From the NCBI GenBank assembly GCA_002633005.1, contig NMRA01000565.1, positions 69,682 to 133,681 on the forward strand: a DNA stretch of 64,000 nucleotides, in the 5' to 3' direction. Source of the DNA: Phoronis australis (taxonomy: Eukaryota > Phoronida > Phoronidae). The notes under the pieces are model-generated. The model was given only the letters and a program-made list of their open reading frames with translations, had not been told where the DNA came from and ran no database searches. The position numbers were made by a program, and so were the translations under genes. Positions 51,101 to 63,391 of this stretch are shown one piece after another. Positions within the stretch are counted from its first letter, which is position 1. Every line of letters starts with the position of its first letter.

Positions 51101-54100
51101 AACAAACAGGGCGTGGAAACGATTCTACGATGGCCACACCTCCAAATTACAACAATTTACGATCCCCTAAACCGCAGTTCTGACCAACAAGTCCCAAACC
51201 TATGGAAAATTCTAAACTTGCACTCGAAAAGGCCACTTTTAAGGCCAGGGGATACTTTGATTTGCTGTTATAACGAATCAAACAAAAGTACAATTTTATA
51301 GTTGATCAAGACTTAGTGAGAGAGGATATAATTCTTTGGGAGTTTGCCACCATTTCCTATCATCATTTCGCGTTACTTTTTTGCCATCATCTGATCCTCT
51401 TCTCTGTGTGTGATAAGATCTCCTTGAGAAAGAATTAAGTTTCACGTACCGGTAGGCAAACTGTTGTTTACAGCTATATTTACTTTTTGTTGTCTTCAAC
51501 TACAGAAATTATATGAAATACACTGGGTGATTTAGAACAGGCACTAACAAAACACAAATGAATTACCAATTAGTGATTGCACACTAAGTTAATGTTAAGT
51601 AAAATAAATTGAAGAGTATTTATTTATAGGTACCCTGAGTACATGCATAGCTAGTTTCTCTTCTCTTAATGACGTAGCTTTAATGTGTTGGAGGGGTATT
51701 TTGGTACTGTCTTGGGACTGAAGTTCTCTATCTATTTCTCCTGGTTTTATCTCCACTGTCACTTATGAATCAGTCTCAGTCCCTAGATAAAGTAGTTGTA
51801 GGTCACAATCCCCACTATCACAACGAATAGAATAAAAGAGACATGCAGGGTACATACTACTTTACATGGGATTCTAGGAACTGAAGCAATACACAGTTAC
51901 GGCCATAAAAGTGACCTCAGCTGTCTAATTGACCTGTTCACTTCAATGTTGTTAACCAAGCATATGTGGAACGTTTGACTGAACATGTGTAGCCAAAACA
52001 TGGTCTGGGATCGAACACAATGATGATGGTTTCAAAACAATTCGCCCTAAATTGTCAAATGGATTTAGAGATTGCACTCTGCCATGACAAAAGAATAGTT
52101 TCTAAAATTGTGACATAAACGTATTTCTAAGCTGCAAGGTCACCTTGGTTAGCTTCAGTCTCATTTTGGGATGCTTATAAAGTGTACAGTAAGCTTGTTT
52201 AGAGTGTTTCTTTTAATACTTGTACGAAAATGGAGAATTAGTTTACTTTGGTTAAATTCAATGTAGTGACGATATTTAGTTTACACATTCAAATGAAAAA
52301 CTATAAAACATGAATAAACACGATTGCTTATTTAGGTTAATAATGTCTAAGATTCTCTTGACATTTGTTGCCAACTTTATTAAAGTCTGCCATTATGTTG
52401 TGTCTTGTTCTACTCACAGGTGTTCATTTAAATGGATGACATCAGTGACGTCTGCATAACCAACTTACACACGGACATACAATTGCGCAACTGGAATAGT
52501 TATCAATACATGATATAGCTGTAAAACTATATTATATCCACTATTACGAAAATATCATGACGTTCTGGAAAGTGCATGAATGAAACTGAAAGCTTGTATT
52601 AAATCACCAAAGCCTGTACATAATATCATTCATACACCACCTTCACATCAACTTATTATTTTGTAAAATCATAAATATTGGATGTAGAAAAAATTGATGT
52701 CATCCCATACAATGTTTTTTAGGTTATTTTTGTATATTTTAACGAGAAATCTTTAAATATTTTACAAAAATTCATTTATAGAGTGTACAGAATACTAGGA
52801 TGGGTATTAAGTTCCAATTTTTACTACTACTAGCAGTGATAATGAGGGGGTCGGTAAGTTGACACTTTCTAAGTTATAAACACAACAGCTGTTCGAGATC
52901 TGTACTGCTGTAGCTAGAGACCAGGCGAGTTTTTCTCATGGTAGGCTAGGCCCTTGCTGGTCCGGGACAGGGGATCGTACTAGAACTGAGGATGGCATGT
53001 GAGATCTTTTCCACCACCTTGATATTATAACTTTAGCACTTCCATTCACAGCGCAAAGCAAACAATCTCATCACAGCAAACACTGTACAAGTACCGTACG
53101 CCTACTTCCGAAATGTTCAAGTGAAAATTCAGATTAAGAGGGTCTATTTCTAATCTGGACGGTAGTCTTTATTACCTACCTGTTCACTCTTACACCGTGC
53201 GCGGCTTCATCAATAGCCAAGGCCTTTGTCATTGCCAAAATACCACCCTGGAAATGAAAGCAAACATGATGAGCAAGGGAAAAATATGGCATTTGAACGA
53301 TTAGAGCGATAGAAAAACAATATTTTGTAAAAAGACATCGAATTAAATCCGAGTACTCATTTATTTACAGTAAAGTGCTTCACAAAACTGATAATTTGTG
53401 TAACTTTTGTGGCACCCGTTGGTACAAACCTATCAGAGGACTAGCTGTGATGAAGCCAGTGCTGTTTTCAAAAGCAGAACAGCTTTAGCCTACATCTGTT
53501 GCTCATTGCAGAACATTCAGATGGCTGAAAAACTCTTCTTTTATTGTCATACCTTTGTAGTGACGTAGGTGACGGCGCCACACTGGCCCATAGTCCCAAC
53601 CAGGCTAGAGTCATTGATTATATTTCCTTTGCGCTTACGCAGGTGCGGTAAGGCGTACTGAAACACAACTGAGACACTTAACGACGATGAATTACCGTTT
53701 AGAAACAATTTAATCCTTCAAAATAAGCTATACAACGAGCTAATTATTTCTACTATTTTTGTTGTTTTGGGTCAATTTTTTGATGACGTGGCAAAAAACA
53801 AACTTGTTGTGAGAGTTCATACGCCATTTTAGCTGGTTTGGGGTTTCGAAAAGTTGGCGGTTGGTTGAAAGTACTGATCGAATGCATTTTTAGGGTCAAA
53901 AAAGTTCAACAGCAGTCAACTTGTTGCTTCTTCCAAGATGAAATGCAATTGTTTACTTTTTATCGTCGAGTATCGAGGGCCTTTGTGCGTACATACAGCA
54001 ATCACAAAACGAAACAATGAAATCAGTTTTCGAATAATCCGGAAGTGATAAAACCAACCGTTACTTGTAGAATACAGGTAACCCGAATGCTACTATAGTT

Positions 54101-57100
54101 TGAATACGCATTAAGGCGCCTACATAAAGCGTGCCAAAATTGTATAAAACCCTTAGACCTACTTTGCTGGTCAGAAAGTAACTGACGAGATTGATGTTTA
54201 ATAAATTCTTGAAATCCTCTCCACTGAAGTCGTCGATCATAGCAAACGGGGGATCTGAAAAAAACACGTAAGTAATATTTAACTGTCAGTTAATTTCAAA
54301 CCCAGAAATATATTCTCATCTGAGAAAGGGACAAACCATTTTATAGCGATAAGTGGTCTAAATTAAAAGTTCGCTTGTTACACGGAACCGCGTTTATAGA
54401 AGCTTTGAGTAGCAGTATCGAGCGGCTTGGTACATTTATTCACTATTATTCCACTGCGCGCTGTTTAACATTTCGTTTATAAGAAAAGGCGATGTCAAGG
54501 AAAGTATTTCTTGCGGAAATGACAGCAAAACACACACACCTAAGGAGGTCGAAATACTTCCTAAAGACCCCTCAGTGATTGACAACTGTAGAAACTCAAA
54601 GTGTTACTCATAGTTTAGTTGTCGACCTAATAGGTCCCAAGGCGAACCCTGCAATGTTGATTACAGTAATGTTTTTGTTGAAATATATTGAATGTTTTCA
54701 GGGGAGCAAAATTAACTTGGGTGCGCCTTTTGAGGATGTTTTGCAATTCAATATTGCGGATGCCGCCATTTTGCATTTCGGAAAATTTTCTTACTTTCAA
54801 CTTCATGACTTACAGGGTCAAGAAATACACCGTTTATCCAGTTTTGTGTGATGTGGAGTACATTTCTGATCTTATTTCATTGATGTGTAAATACATTACT
54901 GAATAAACAAGCAGGGACTAGGCAGAACAGCATCATCTTTTAAAGCTCCGACAAAAATCAGCAAAAGATCCATTTAATTTTGTTTAATTCATCTAAAGTG
55001 CCAAATAATTCTGACAAGAAGTTTACCCCAAGCTTGGCAGCGTTGAAATCTTCTACGTATGACAGCGTTTTCCCGTTCAGTGACTTTACCAGACGAAGGG
55101 GATTCTGGGCGTCTGATAACGTATAGCTTCTTTGTTAACTGCCACTCAATTCTTTTGTCTGTTATGACAACAGGCAGGCCAATTGTCTACCAGGCATCTT
55201 ACAGACCACGTGTGAACACCGTCAAACCCAGAGCGAATTGGTACATTCAGAAAGAATAGATTATCGAAACTTCGGTTGCAGTTGGGCGATTTTGGCGATT
55301 CAAAAATTAAACATGATCACCATTAGACGAGGATTTCAGAAATGCTATTAGTTAGTGTTCAAATATGTTATAACTTAACTTTTATTTTTAACAGCACAGC
55401 CCAGTTAGGTTGGTATGATCTTTTTGAAGATTGGAGCAATTATCGAACAAAAGAGAGCTGGCCCTCCAACCATGAATTCCAGAATGGAGTTAATCAGTGG
55501 TGTAAGATATTGGCTACAGAGGTAAACTTCGCAACTTGTTGTTGGGCTATAGAATCGAACAAGTTGGGAGCAACGGGAAAACGCCGTAATGGTATTGAGC
55601 ACCTTCCCGAGAATGCCAGAAAGATCTAATCAATGCTGCGCACATCTGTTTACATCCGGATGACGTACAAGATCGCAGAACAAGCCGACCAATTCGAAGA
55701 ACGGACAGAAATCAAACGGGTAATTCAGGGTCTAGGAAGGCCATTTTAACAAGAGCTGAGCAAGAGGCCGAGTGGTTAAATCGCGACATTCTGCGAGATA
55801 TCGCAGTGTATTTTCGATGAAAACATGTGACTTAGGCTGCATTATTCTCCGTCGCTGAGAGACAGTTACTGACCTCGACCCATCAGGATACATGAGAGAC
55901 TCCTATGGAGAATAACATTGCTTGGACAAAAGGGCCTTTATTATTAATTCGATAGGTGATTACTCGAACAAAACATAAGCAAATATTAGCAAGGGCCTTT
56001 AATTCTTGAAGATAGCAGTGGCCCCTGGCGATAACTTCAATGAGACCGGAGTTTACCGTTCACACAGCACCGCAGCGTAGACGATCCGACGTTAAATCCA
56101 CCTGTTTACTGCGAAGTTAACTGGCGCTCTTAACTTAGATCAAGTAAACCGTTCATACTGAACGCAAATCCCCAAAACATTGACGTTTCGACGTTTGTAT
56201 GGACTGGGTCTAATTATGAAATACTATGGAGTCCAGTGTCCGGGAATTAATTAATGTACATTCAAATTTAATTATAAGGACCCTCAAGGGTTTTCAATCT
56301 GTACAGTGCATCTCGATCAAATAGCGAATATTCGTGTTGTCCAATAGATCTCGCGTAGACAACGAAGCATATTGAATTTTGAAAGTAAATCGATGTTAAT
56401 TGGATTAGTTCACCAGCGCGACAAGTCATGAATGCATAGGTTGATGTATGCTTTGTTCAATATTTATGAGAGTCTCAATATTGCAACTTCATTTATTGAG
56501 ATTTTGGTATCAAAGATAGGGTTCCAGTAGTTGATATTTGATATACTAACATAACCTGAATAATAAAACAGAACAAGGCTGAGATCCTAGGCCTTTATGT
56601 AGCATGTATAATTTGCACGCGTAGTCTTCATATAACTGTACTGAATACACATCTTCTTACTCATAAAGAAACGTAATATTATCTTCGTTCGCTTATTCAG
56701 AATTTGAGAGGATATCTAATTCCAATATTAAGCGATCCCCTCTCCTTAATATTTTTTACCTCGGAGACAATCAAAATATGTTGATTTATCATTTCCCATG
56801 CGTTCAAGATTTCGTTCGCCAAAAGAGAATGGGTTTCCTTATTCAGTTCAAATTGACTTTGACCTCTTATCTGACCATCAGTTTGACACTGTCTTCATAA
56901 AACAATACCAGAAATGGACACTACGTCCCACAAAACATTAGAAACGACACATTGCAAGATTTTAAGATCCTTCCTATAACCCATCATGTTCAGAGGATGG
57001 AAATTGGGCGAAATTCAAGATGGCGACATCCACCATCTTGAATAATAAAAATGCTCAAGGTTGTACCAAGTTAATTTTACTCTCCTAATCAATTGTAGTA

Positions 57101-59369
57101 AATTTCTAAAACAAAACTAGACACTAGACAATATTGCAGGGTTAACGTTTTGGCAACTAGACTATTAGCTTTTTGCTTATAAGGCAGTAAAAAATTCGTG
57201 GATGCAATTTGAACTGTCTGTATATTAACATTAGACCTATCTCAATGAATCATTTAAACGGAAAACAGGTCAACCAATAGCAGGGTTGTTGGCTCAAGGA
57301 AATAAAATTTTGCATAAGAACCATGTATTCAGGGGCTCTCATACTTACGTATTCCAGCGTTGTTGATCAAGCAATCAATTCCTCCGTATCTGTCCACTGT
57401 GGTGTCAATCAGATTCTATGAACAAAAATTCGAAAACAGTTTGTGAAATAAAGTCCTCTGTGTATTGCCAAAATGTTTTGAAATTTCATTGAGCGTTTGT
57501 TCATGACAACCGCACTACATAATCAATTAAAATTGTCTTCTAGCTGATTCTTCTTGATTTTTTTGATAAAATAAGATTTTACTGTGTGGCACGATTATCG
57601 TGGACCGTTCCGGGGGAAGTGTCGTTCGTAATTACGCTCGTAATCACGATCGAGACTCCGTTCGTGTTTTACGACCGTAATCATTATATCTAATGAGAAT
57701 ATTATTAGGTTTGTAGGTCACGTGATCTCTGAAGAAGCTGTATGCTCGTAATTTTACTCTCGTAAAATTTGCTAGGCATCGTCATGTCAAACCTAACACC
57801 CAATGATTGTCCAGCGTTTTCCCGAATCGAACGCCGGAAAATTGGGATACAAAAAAGAGCGGTCCCGGATTACAAGGCGATAGAACTGTCCTTTGTCCCG
57901 GAGATAAGAAAGCGCGTGTCCTAGTTTTGGAAATCAGGTACATTTTTGTATCTCTCATTGATGTCATGAAGTCTAAGAATCTCGGACAACAGATGCACGA
58001 GAATTTGTGCAGCTTATCAAACTTTTTCACGTCGGAGCTACACAGCCCAAAACACAGCAGTAATACTTCGTTGGCATTGAAAGGACGAATAGAGTAATGC
58101 AACAGAGAAAAAGCAGACAACAACAAAGAACATGTGAAACTCCACTGGCAAGAAGACGTGGCAGCAAATGTGCCTGGCGGATGTTTACGACATTGTGGGT
58201 AAATACAGCGAGATTCGAGTGCCGCTGCGTATTCCGGGATAGCCCTTGATATGCTTTATCCTTGACCACACACTGCGTTAACCGCTTATTTAATAGTCCA
58301 GTCATTTTAGGGCTCCAGACGGCCCAACCTAGAAAAAATTGCAACAGAAGGTTTTTTTTTGCCTACATGGCATCTTCAAACATCCTTTGGTGTCAGAAAA
58401 AAATCTACCGAAATCGGAGTGGCGGAAGTCGGTTTTTCAAGATGGCGGCCAAAATGGCCGACAAAACCGGTGATTACTGTTTTCTGGCATATTACTCTTA
58501 TGTAACAGCTAAAAATAAAGCTACAAGTCGTAAACGACTTTTGAGCTCGAAAAGACGAGTCAGCACTCCTGTCGACACACTGCGATTAAATCATGTTGGA
58601 CAATTGTTGACTAAGTTGCGAACGACTTATCCGAATGTGTAGTCGGACAAGAGCGACAGAAGATTTCCAAAAGATCTCCTTTAAATTGGTCGGCTTTCTT
58701 TCGGAAATCCCAGGTGCATGACAAATCATATACATTTTAGGCCGAGAAGTCGTGTCGACCACATCAGTGCCTTCGATGAAGCGATATACGAGAGTCATTT
58801 ACAAAGTCGTTTACAATCAGTGCCGGAATAAGGTTTCTCTGTCCCTTAACTAAACATATCTGGGCGTTCCCACTTAATGGTCGCCAGAGTTAGGCGTACT
58901 CCTCAGGTCACGACACTTTACACACTTCTCCCGGACGCCACAATTTTCACCCCCTTACCTCGTCCAGTCGCCGGAATGATGTTCCAGCTATTCTGGTCTA
59001 CATAATTTTCATTCGCGAATCGCGACTGTCCCAAAACCGTTGAGTGGTCTCTGTGACGGATCTCTATTTTGTGAGGGTTGTATCTTTATTTAGCTTAGTG
59101 GCTTATCCGGTAACGTATTAAATTAATTGGAGTGTGTGCAGTGAGGGCTCTCGGCCGCCATCAATGTGCCCAGCAGCTCAAATTCAAGGTGTCCGAAGTT
59201 GGCATTTGGGTCTATACTTATAGGCTTGTGCCAAGGTCTACGCAATACCTTGATATCTTCCTCACTGGCCATGTCACACTTGACAAAGAACGCTTCACCG
59301 GGGCCATCACGGTTTACCTCTTCTTGCACCAACACACCCTCTTTCTCTGAAAAAGCCTCAAACGTCACT
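47988..59369 (-). CDS. HSD17B14: 17beta-hydroxysteroid dehydrogenase 14-like SDR (seven exons, N-terminus missing)
   Basis: Classical short-chain dehydrogenase/reductase. HSD17B14 oxidises estradiol-type or other secondary alcohols, with fucose reported as a substrate, using NAD in the cytosol. Exons 59249-59369, 57349-57415, 54163-54254, 53553-53657, 53180-53247, 48700-48796 and 47988-48149 join in phase to 236 residues plus stop. Motifs in order are CDM (cofactor Asp), NNAGIHPP (central NNAG), the catalytic Ser in SSLVGTMGQ, the catalytic pair in YVTTK (YxxxK), VNSISPGNI, and a terminal FCTGSDIPLTGGAELDYG. The last two are typical of HSD17B14. The first about 33 residues, with the TGxxxGIG dinucleotide motif, were not found up to position 64000 and are probably encoded beyond the window. 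It could be one of several paralogues rather than a strict orthologue. Confidence 0.88.
48150..48699 (-). other. SDR gene intron before the last exon
   Basis: 550 bp, nothing recognised; the 79-codon frame at 48297-48536 has no motif. Confidence 0.5.
48700..48796 (-). CDS. HSD17B14: SDR gene exon with SPGNI motif
   Basis: Encodes ISPGNIMTNMWQTQLDQAED and PEKMKQAGFDAQ, the substrate-loop region. The acceptor follows CAATTTAG and the donor is GTATGT. Confidence 0.9.
48797..53179 (-). other. SDR gene large intron
   Basis: 4.4 kb. Frames at 49790-50196 and 50957-51301 lack any recognisable domain, splice structure or repeat identity. AT-rich; no mobile element identified with confidence. Confidence 0.5.
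53180..53247 (-). CDS. HSD17B14: SDR gene exon
   Basis: Encodes GGILAMTKALAIDEAAHGVR and VN, the helix after the YxxxK motif. The acceptor follows ATTTCCAG and the donor is GTAGGT. Confidence 0.92.
53248..53552 (-). other. SDR gene intron
   Basis: 305 bp, nothing recognised. Confidence 0.5.
53553..53657 (-). CDS. HSD17B14: SDR gene catalytic exon
   Basis: Encodes YALPHLRKRKGNIINDSSLV and GTMGQCGAVTYVTTK. It contains the catalytic Ser, Tyr and Lys, phase 0 at both ends. The human counterpart has NISS where this has NDSS. The acceptor follows GTTTCAG and the donor is GTATGA. Confidence 0.93.
53658..54162 (-). other. SDR gene intron
   Basis: 505 bp, nothing recognised. Confidence 0.5.
54163..54254 (-). 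CDS. HSD17B14: SDR gene exon
   Basis: Encodes PPFAMIDDFSGEDFKNLLNI and NLVSYFLTSK, following NNAGIH. The acceptor follows TTTTTTTCAG and the donor is GTAGGT. Confidence 0.92.
54255..55061 (-). other. SDR gene intron, first part
   Basis: AT-rich intron, nothing recognised; short frames at 54579-54906 lack motifs. Confidence 0.45.
55062..55605. repeat. interspersed repeat family A, copy 2
   Basis: Same block order as 38330-39010. Both copies keep a parallel open frame (ICYNLTF, FQNGVNQWCKILAT, CCWAIESNKLGAT here; ICYNLTF, CQNGVNQSCKMLAT, CCWAIESNKLGAT there). No known protein recognised. Confidence 0.85.
55606..57348 (-). other. SDR gene intron, second part
   Basis: AT-rich. A segment at about 56090-56200 (GTTAACTGGCGCTC..., CCGTTCATACTGA) is a diverged relative of 60080-60180. 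No coding recognised. Confidence 0.45.
57349..57415 (-). CDS. HSD17B14: SDR gene exon with NNAG motif
   Basis: Encodes NLIDTTVDRYGGIDCLINNA and GI. NNAG stabilises the central sheet in classical SDRs. The acceptor follows GTTCATAG and the donor is GTAAGT, phase 1. Confidence 0.93.
57416..59248 (-). other. SDR gene intron
   Basis: 1.8 kb. Frames at 57782-58126 and 58262-58642 show no motif or splice support. A CG-containing palindromic stretch lies near 57620-57680 (GTAATTACGCTCGTAATCACG). Confidence 0.45.
59249..59369 (-). CDS. HSD17B14: SDR gene first exon in the window
   Basis: Encodes VTFEAFSEKEGVLVQEEVNR, then FFVKCDMASEEDIK, strand 2 to strand 3 of the Rossmann fold. It starts with one base completing a codon, so at least one more coding exon lies upstream (higher coordinates or beyond the window). 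The acceptor follows TTTTTAG and the donor is GTATTG. Confidence 0.88.
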
Positions 59370-59814
59370 CTAAAAAGGGTATAAATACAATAATTCCAAA
59401 TTCTCAAAGTATTGGATTCGTGCCAGTGTTTAATTGTTTGATCTTGAGGATGAATGTATACACGTAACCCAAAGGTTGAACTCTAATCAAAAGATTAATA
59501 TTTGCAACCCAGCTACCGACGCTGTATTCCTGTACGTAATGTGAAGCACCATTAAAGCAAGGTCCCCATTAAGTTGCAGGAGTGGAAGTTGCAGCGTCGT
59601 CGCAGGTTCCCACAACTGTTGTTCAGGGAACAACAGCTTGCTGGCAGCAAAAAGAACTTAACGGCTACACTCTTGTACCAAATTTTATAATAATCCGACT
59701 GCCGCTTTTTGAGACATCGAGAGGACACCCAGACGGGATGATCATAATATGCGACCACACGCAAGCACGCGCGCGCGAGCACACAGATATGCGTGGACGC
59801 TCTGCTGTTAGATC

Positions 59815-60074
59815 CAGGGGCGGATACAGGATTTTGAGTTGGGGGTGGNCAGAATTTCGGCAGATGCGCGCGGGGATGCAGGGTCTCGAATTTCTGTGTT
59901 TGCGGACCTTTTGACAAAAAAGGTAAATGGGGTTTGTCCGGGTCCTATGCATTGTTTATTCACGCCCTGGTTGCGCGCGTGTGCTAGTCAGCAATTCGCA
60001 CCCGAACTCCCAAATAGTATCAGGTAGAATTTTAGGAGGACCATGGCCCCCTTGCCCCCCAAAATCCGCCACTG
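59815..60074. mobile_element. TIR element, GGCGGAT family
   Basis: CAGGGGCGGATACAGGATTT at the left and AAAATCCGCCACTG at the right are inverted partners. It shares internal GCGCGCGTGTGCTAGTCAGC and ATTTTAGG...CCATGGCCCCC blocks with the inverted copy at 60899-61208. One N at 59849. Confidence 0.75.
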
Positions 60075-60390
60075 AAATCTACCTGCTTGCTGCAAAGTTA
60101 ACTTGCGCTTTTTACCTCGATCCAGAACCGTTCATACTTGACCGACAATGCCAGAAGCATGACACGTCGACGTTGGTGCGAAAGGGAGAGAAGGGACGAG
60201 ATTCGCGCACAAAGGCAATATGAAATCGGGTATAAACAACTTGCAATCGTCCTACACCTTGGCCCACAAAATTCGTTGGTAACGAAAGCAAAACCACGGT
60301 TTTTCGATGAACGTGAGACACTTGCAGTGCAGATCAACGATTTGTAGAGAACGAAGAAGGGAAATGCTCTGTGGAACATACAAGCATGAC
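60075..60390. repeat. diverged repeat shared with 56090-56200
   Basis: The GTTAACTTGCGCTTTTTACC and CCGTTCATACTTGACCG blocks resemble the intron sequence at 56115-56170. Short frames on both strands are not convincing. Confidence 0.4.
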
Positions 60391-60898
60391 CTCATGATCA
60401 ACTAGTCTTGCACCCAGCCTCTAATTTAGCATTAGGCCTACAATCTGGTGGTCAACTAGAGACAAAACGATTTGGTCAGATTTTTGACCGCCATACTAAG
60501 CTACGTATCTCAACATTTTAAATTATCCCCATTTTCTGTTAACTATCTTAGAAAAATGTTCATTTAATTACATGTACTGATAAATGATTTCATTTACTCG
60601 GTATTCCTTTTTGCAATAAAAAATTAGAACCTTCATGAAATGCCACAGCCACCAAACTGTAATGCTACTAGAGGTTACATGCGAGACACGTATACGTGAT
60701 TAGCCGAATATACGCACGGGAATATACGTCAGAATATACATTGTACTTGACATCCAATTCGGGATTATTTTTTGACATTCTCCAGCGTTTTGCGTTTCTA
60801 TGCGAATTAAACTGAGATAAATGTGTATTGCTGTGTGCTCGAATATATTATGGATCACGCAGATTAGCGCCCAGTGAAGGTTTATAAACTTGAATAAC

Positions 60899-61208
60899 CA
60901 GTGGCGGATTTCTGGGGGGCCAAGGGGCCCATGGCCCCCCTAAAGTTCTACCAGATACCATTTGGAAGTTCGGGTTCGAATTGCTGACTAGCAAATGCGC
61001 GCAACTAAGGAGGCTCGGGGGGTTAATAAACAATTCATAGTCCCTGAACAAACCCCTTTTTCCTTTTCTTTTATTAGTGAACAGGTCCGTAAACTAAAAA
61101 AATCGAGACCCCTATATCCCCACATTTTAGGCTGGGCCCGCATCTGCGGAAATTTTGGTTATTCCTTTGCCCTGCCCCCCATAACTCAAAATCCTGGATC
61201 CGCCCCTG
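60899..61208. mobile_element. TIR element, GGCGGAT family, inverted copy
   Basis: Starts CAGTGGCGGATTTCTGG and ends CCTGGATCCGCCCCTG. It is in the opposite orientation to the copy at 59815. Confidence 0.75.
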
Positions 61209-62356
61209 AGGCCACCCCCTCCCCTTGGCTGACGCAAGCAAAATGAAACAGCTACAGTGTCTTAACGTGAATAATAAACTTACAAGGAAGTCACGCATTT
61301 CTAAAGATATGCGGGAATTTTCACCGGTCGTTCTTCTGAGCGAGCGCGGCGCCGGTGTCAGGTACAATTATGATGACCGCATTGCCCGATGCGAGCAAGA
61401 CCCAATTAAGTGTAATTACCCGACCGTAAACTGTATTAAACATATCTAGCTGTAAATGATGGCGAATTTTCAAAATGCATTAACCACTAATTTTCGTTAA
61501 AAACGAAAACCACGGCGGTATTCAGCTGGGAAAAAACAACCAAGTACGTACGGTTTTCGATTTTTAAAAATCGATGAACTAATAATCCAAAAACTACAAC
61601 CATTGATACGATTGAAGATAAACTACCGCGTGTATTGATATACTCGGTGGATATACAAACGCTGATCAGAGTTAACAATATCACATGGATTCATTTTTTA
61701 ATTTTCTTAACCAGATTTTTGACCAGGAAACAGTTGTACTTAACTTGTGCTCACTTTTAATTTTTTTATTACTGACAAAGAACTAGAATAGTTATATAGT
61801 CAGCGCCACCAAAATTGTCCAGAGATTCTAAGTCTTCAGTTTGGTTATCACCATATTTGTACTTTTGTATCTGTTTTATGATTTGAGTTCTAATAAAGAT
61901 TAAACTTTAATGAAATGTTTAGTGTACCTGTAATGTGGAAAGTTCAGGGGTGGGCTCATTCACAATGAGCTTAACTAATTAAGTTTTGCTGGCGATCAAA
62001 ATCTACCACTGTTTTGCTACTTTAAGTTTAAAATTTAGATAAGAAGTTATCAACCCGTTCCCGGTAATAAAAACAAGTGGGCAGAAGCATCAGAAATTAA
62101 ATAACGAAAACCAATATGAGTGAAACATATCGTTCTTTTGAAAAGTGGCCCTTTGTGAAGATAAACACAAGTTAACCTTTTTAGGCATATTGTAATATTT
62201 ATAATGTACCGAGTTAAAACTACTCTCCGGAGTTGCAGGCTGTAACTCTGCAAATGTCAGAGGAAACCAAATTGGGGGTACTAACAACAACCATTGTTGA
62301 GACAGTGAAGCGTGAGGTGAAGCGTGAGGAAATATTGAGTTCAGAAAGTAGGACCT
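61209..62356. other. probable SDR gene first intron, no gene recognised
   Basis: Contains 61490-61700, an inverted fragment of repeat family A (match to 38340-38500). The rest is AT-rich. Confidence 0.45.
61490..61700 (-). repeat. repeat family A, inverted fragment
   Basis: Reverse complement of the left part of 38330-39010, with shared ATCGATTTTTAAAAATC and GATATTGTTAA...TGATCAGCGTT blocks, plus GGCGGTATTCAGCTGG matching near 39005. Confidence 0.7.
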
Positions 62357-62525
62357 GTAGTGGCGGAAATCGTGTTCCCGATTTTTTTTTAGTCCACCGA
62401 TAGTTTCTGAACAGAAGGTCCACATCCCCGGCCCCCGCAACGTTCGGGCCCCCAGTGCACATACACTCGCGCTTTGCCCAATTCCCCGAGGCAACATGTT
62501 GGCCCCCATCCTACATCCGCCACTG
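62357..62525. mobile_element. TIR element relic, GGCGGAT family
   Basis: AGTGGCGGAAATCG at the left, CATCCGCCACTG at the right, and several GGCCCCC blocks between. Diverged. Confidence 0.5.
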
Positions 62526-62535
62526 GTTTAGCCCC

Positions 62536-62975
62536 GCCAGACACGCCCAAATACCCGAGTTGAGCTAGATCAATTCACTAGGTAACCGTTCGAAACCAAT
62601 TGCACGATGTTCAGCGTCACTGTACAGGGTACAACAGTTAGGTGCCATACAATTTCAGGGTGGGGTGCCCTTGCCAGTCGATTATCAAAAAGGGTTAAAA
62701 ATTGAGCTAGATGAACCCAAGAGGTAATCGCTTAAAACCAGTTGCAAAATATTCATCGTAAGCCCAGGTAGCACGAATAAACACTGCTAGACAAATCTAG
62801 TGGTGGGTTAGCCCTACCATGAGACAAGCCCAAATACCTGAGTTGAGCTAGATCAACGCCACTAGGTAACCGTTTGAAACCAATTGCACGATGCTCAGCA
62901 ACACTGCACATGGCATAACAATAAGATGCCAGACAATTTCAGCGGTGTGGTGCCCCTGTCAGACGACTAAAGGAA
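62536..62975. repeat. ~143-bp tandem repeat, about three copies
   Basis: The GAGTTGAGCTAGATCAA...CTAGGTAACCGTT(C/T)GAAACCAATTGCACGATG unit occurs near 62550 and 62840, with a more diverged copy near 62700 (TTGAGCTAGATGAACCCAAG). Each is followed by an ACAATTTCAG(G/C)G(T/G)G block. Confidence 0.75.
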
Positions 62976-63167
62976 GGGATGAAATTTGAGGTAAATCGAG
63001 CAACATTCTGCATGCAACAAAAGGTACCTTACAGACATTTCTAGCCGTGAGGCAGTAGCATTCAGAGGTTTGGTCGATGCAGGGGCGACTTTTTATTAGA
63101 CGCCTCTCTCTCAACTCAAATGCATATATCCTAGTCAGGCCCGTAGCCAGCTATGAGAAGGGGTGGT

Positions 63168-63315
63168 CAGTGGCGGATTTAGAGGGGGCCATGCCCCCCC
63201 TAAAACTCTCCCAGATTCCGTTTGGCAATTGGGGGGTTCGAATATCTGACGAGCAAAATCCTGGCAAATACTCTGCCCTGCCCCCCCCTAACTAAAAATC
63301 CTGGATCCGCCCCTG
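63168..63315. mobile_element. TIR element, GGCGGAT family, short copy
   Basis: CAGTGGCGGATTTAGAGG to CCTGGATCCGCCCCTG, 148 bp. The cleanest pair of ends in the window. Confidence 0.75.
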
Positions 63316-63365
63316 GTAACAGCTCCAAATTTCGAATCCAGACTCAAACTTACAGCTTACATGCT

Positions 63366-63391
63366 GGGGGGGGGGGGNNGGGGGGGGGGGG
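63366..63391. repeat. poly-G run with two unresolved bases
   Basis: A run of G interrupted by NN at 63378-63379; a sequencing-difficult homopolymer. Confidence 0.95.

Noticed and set aside
49790-51301. Plus-strand open frames of 79, 65 and 114 codons as a nested gene in the SDR intron
   Set aside because: No domain, no signal, no splice-site pairs and composition like the surrounding intron.
58262-58642. 126-codon basic frame in the SDR intron
   Set aside because: No motif, no splice support, opposite frame also open in part; likely chance or old repeat.
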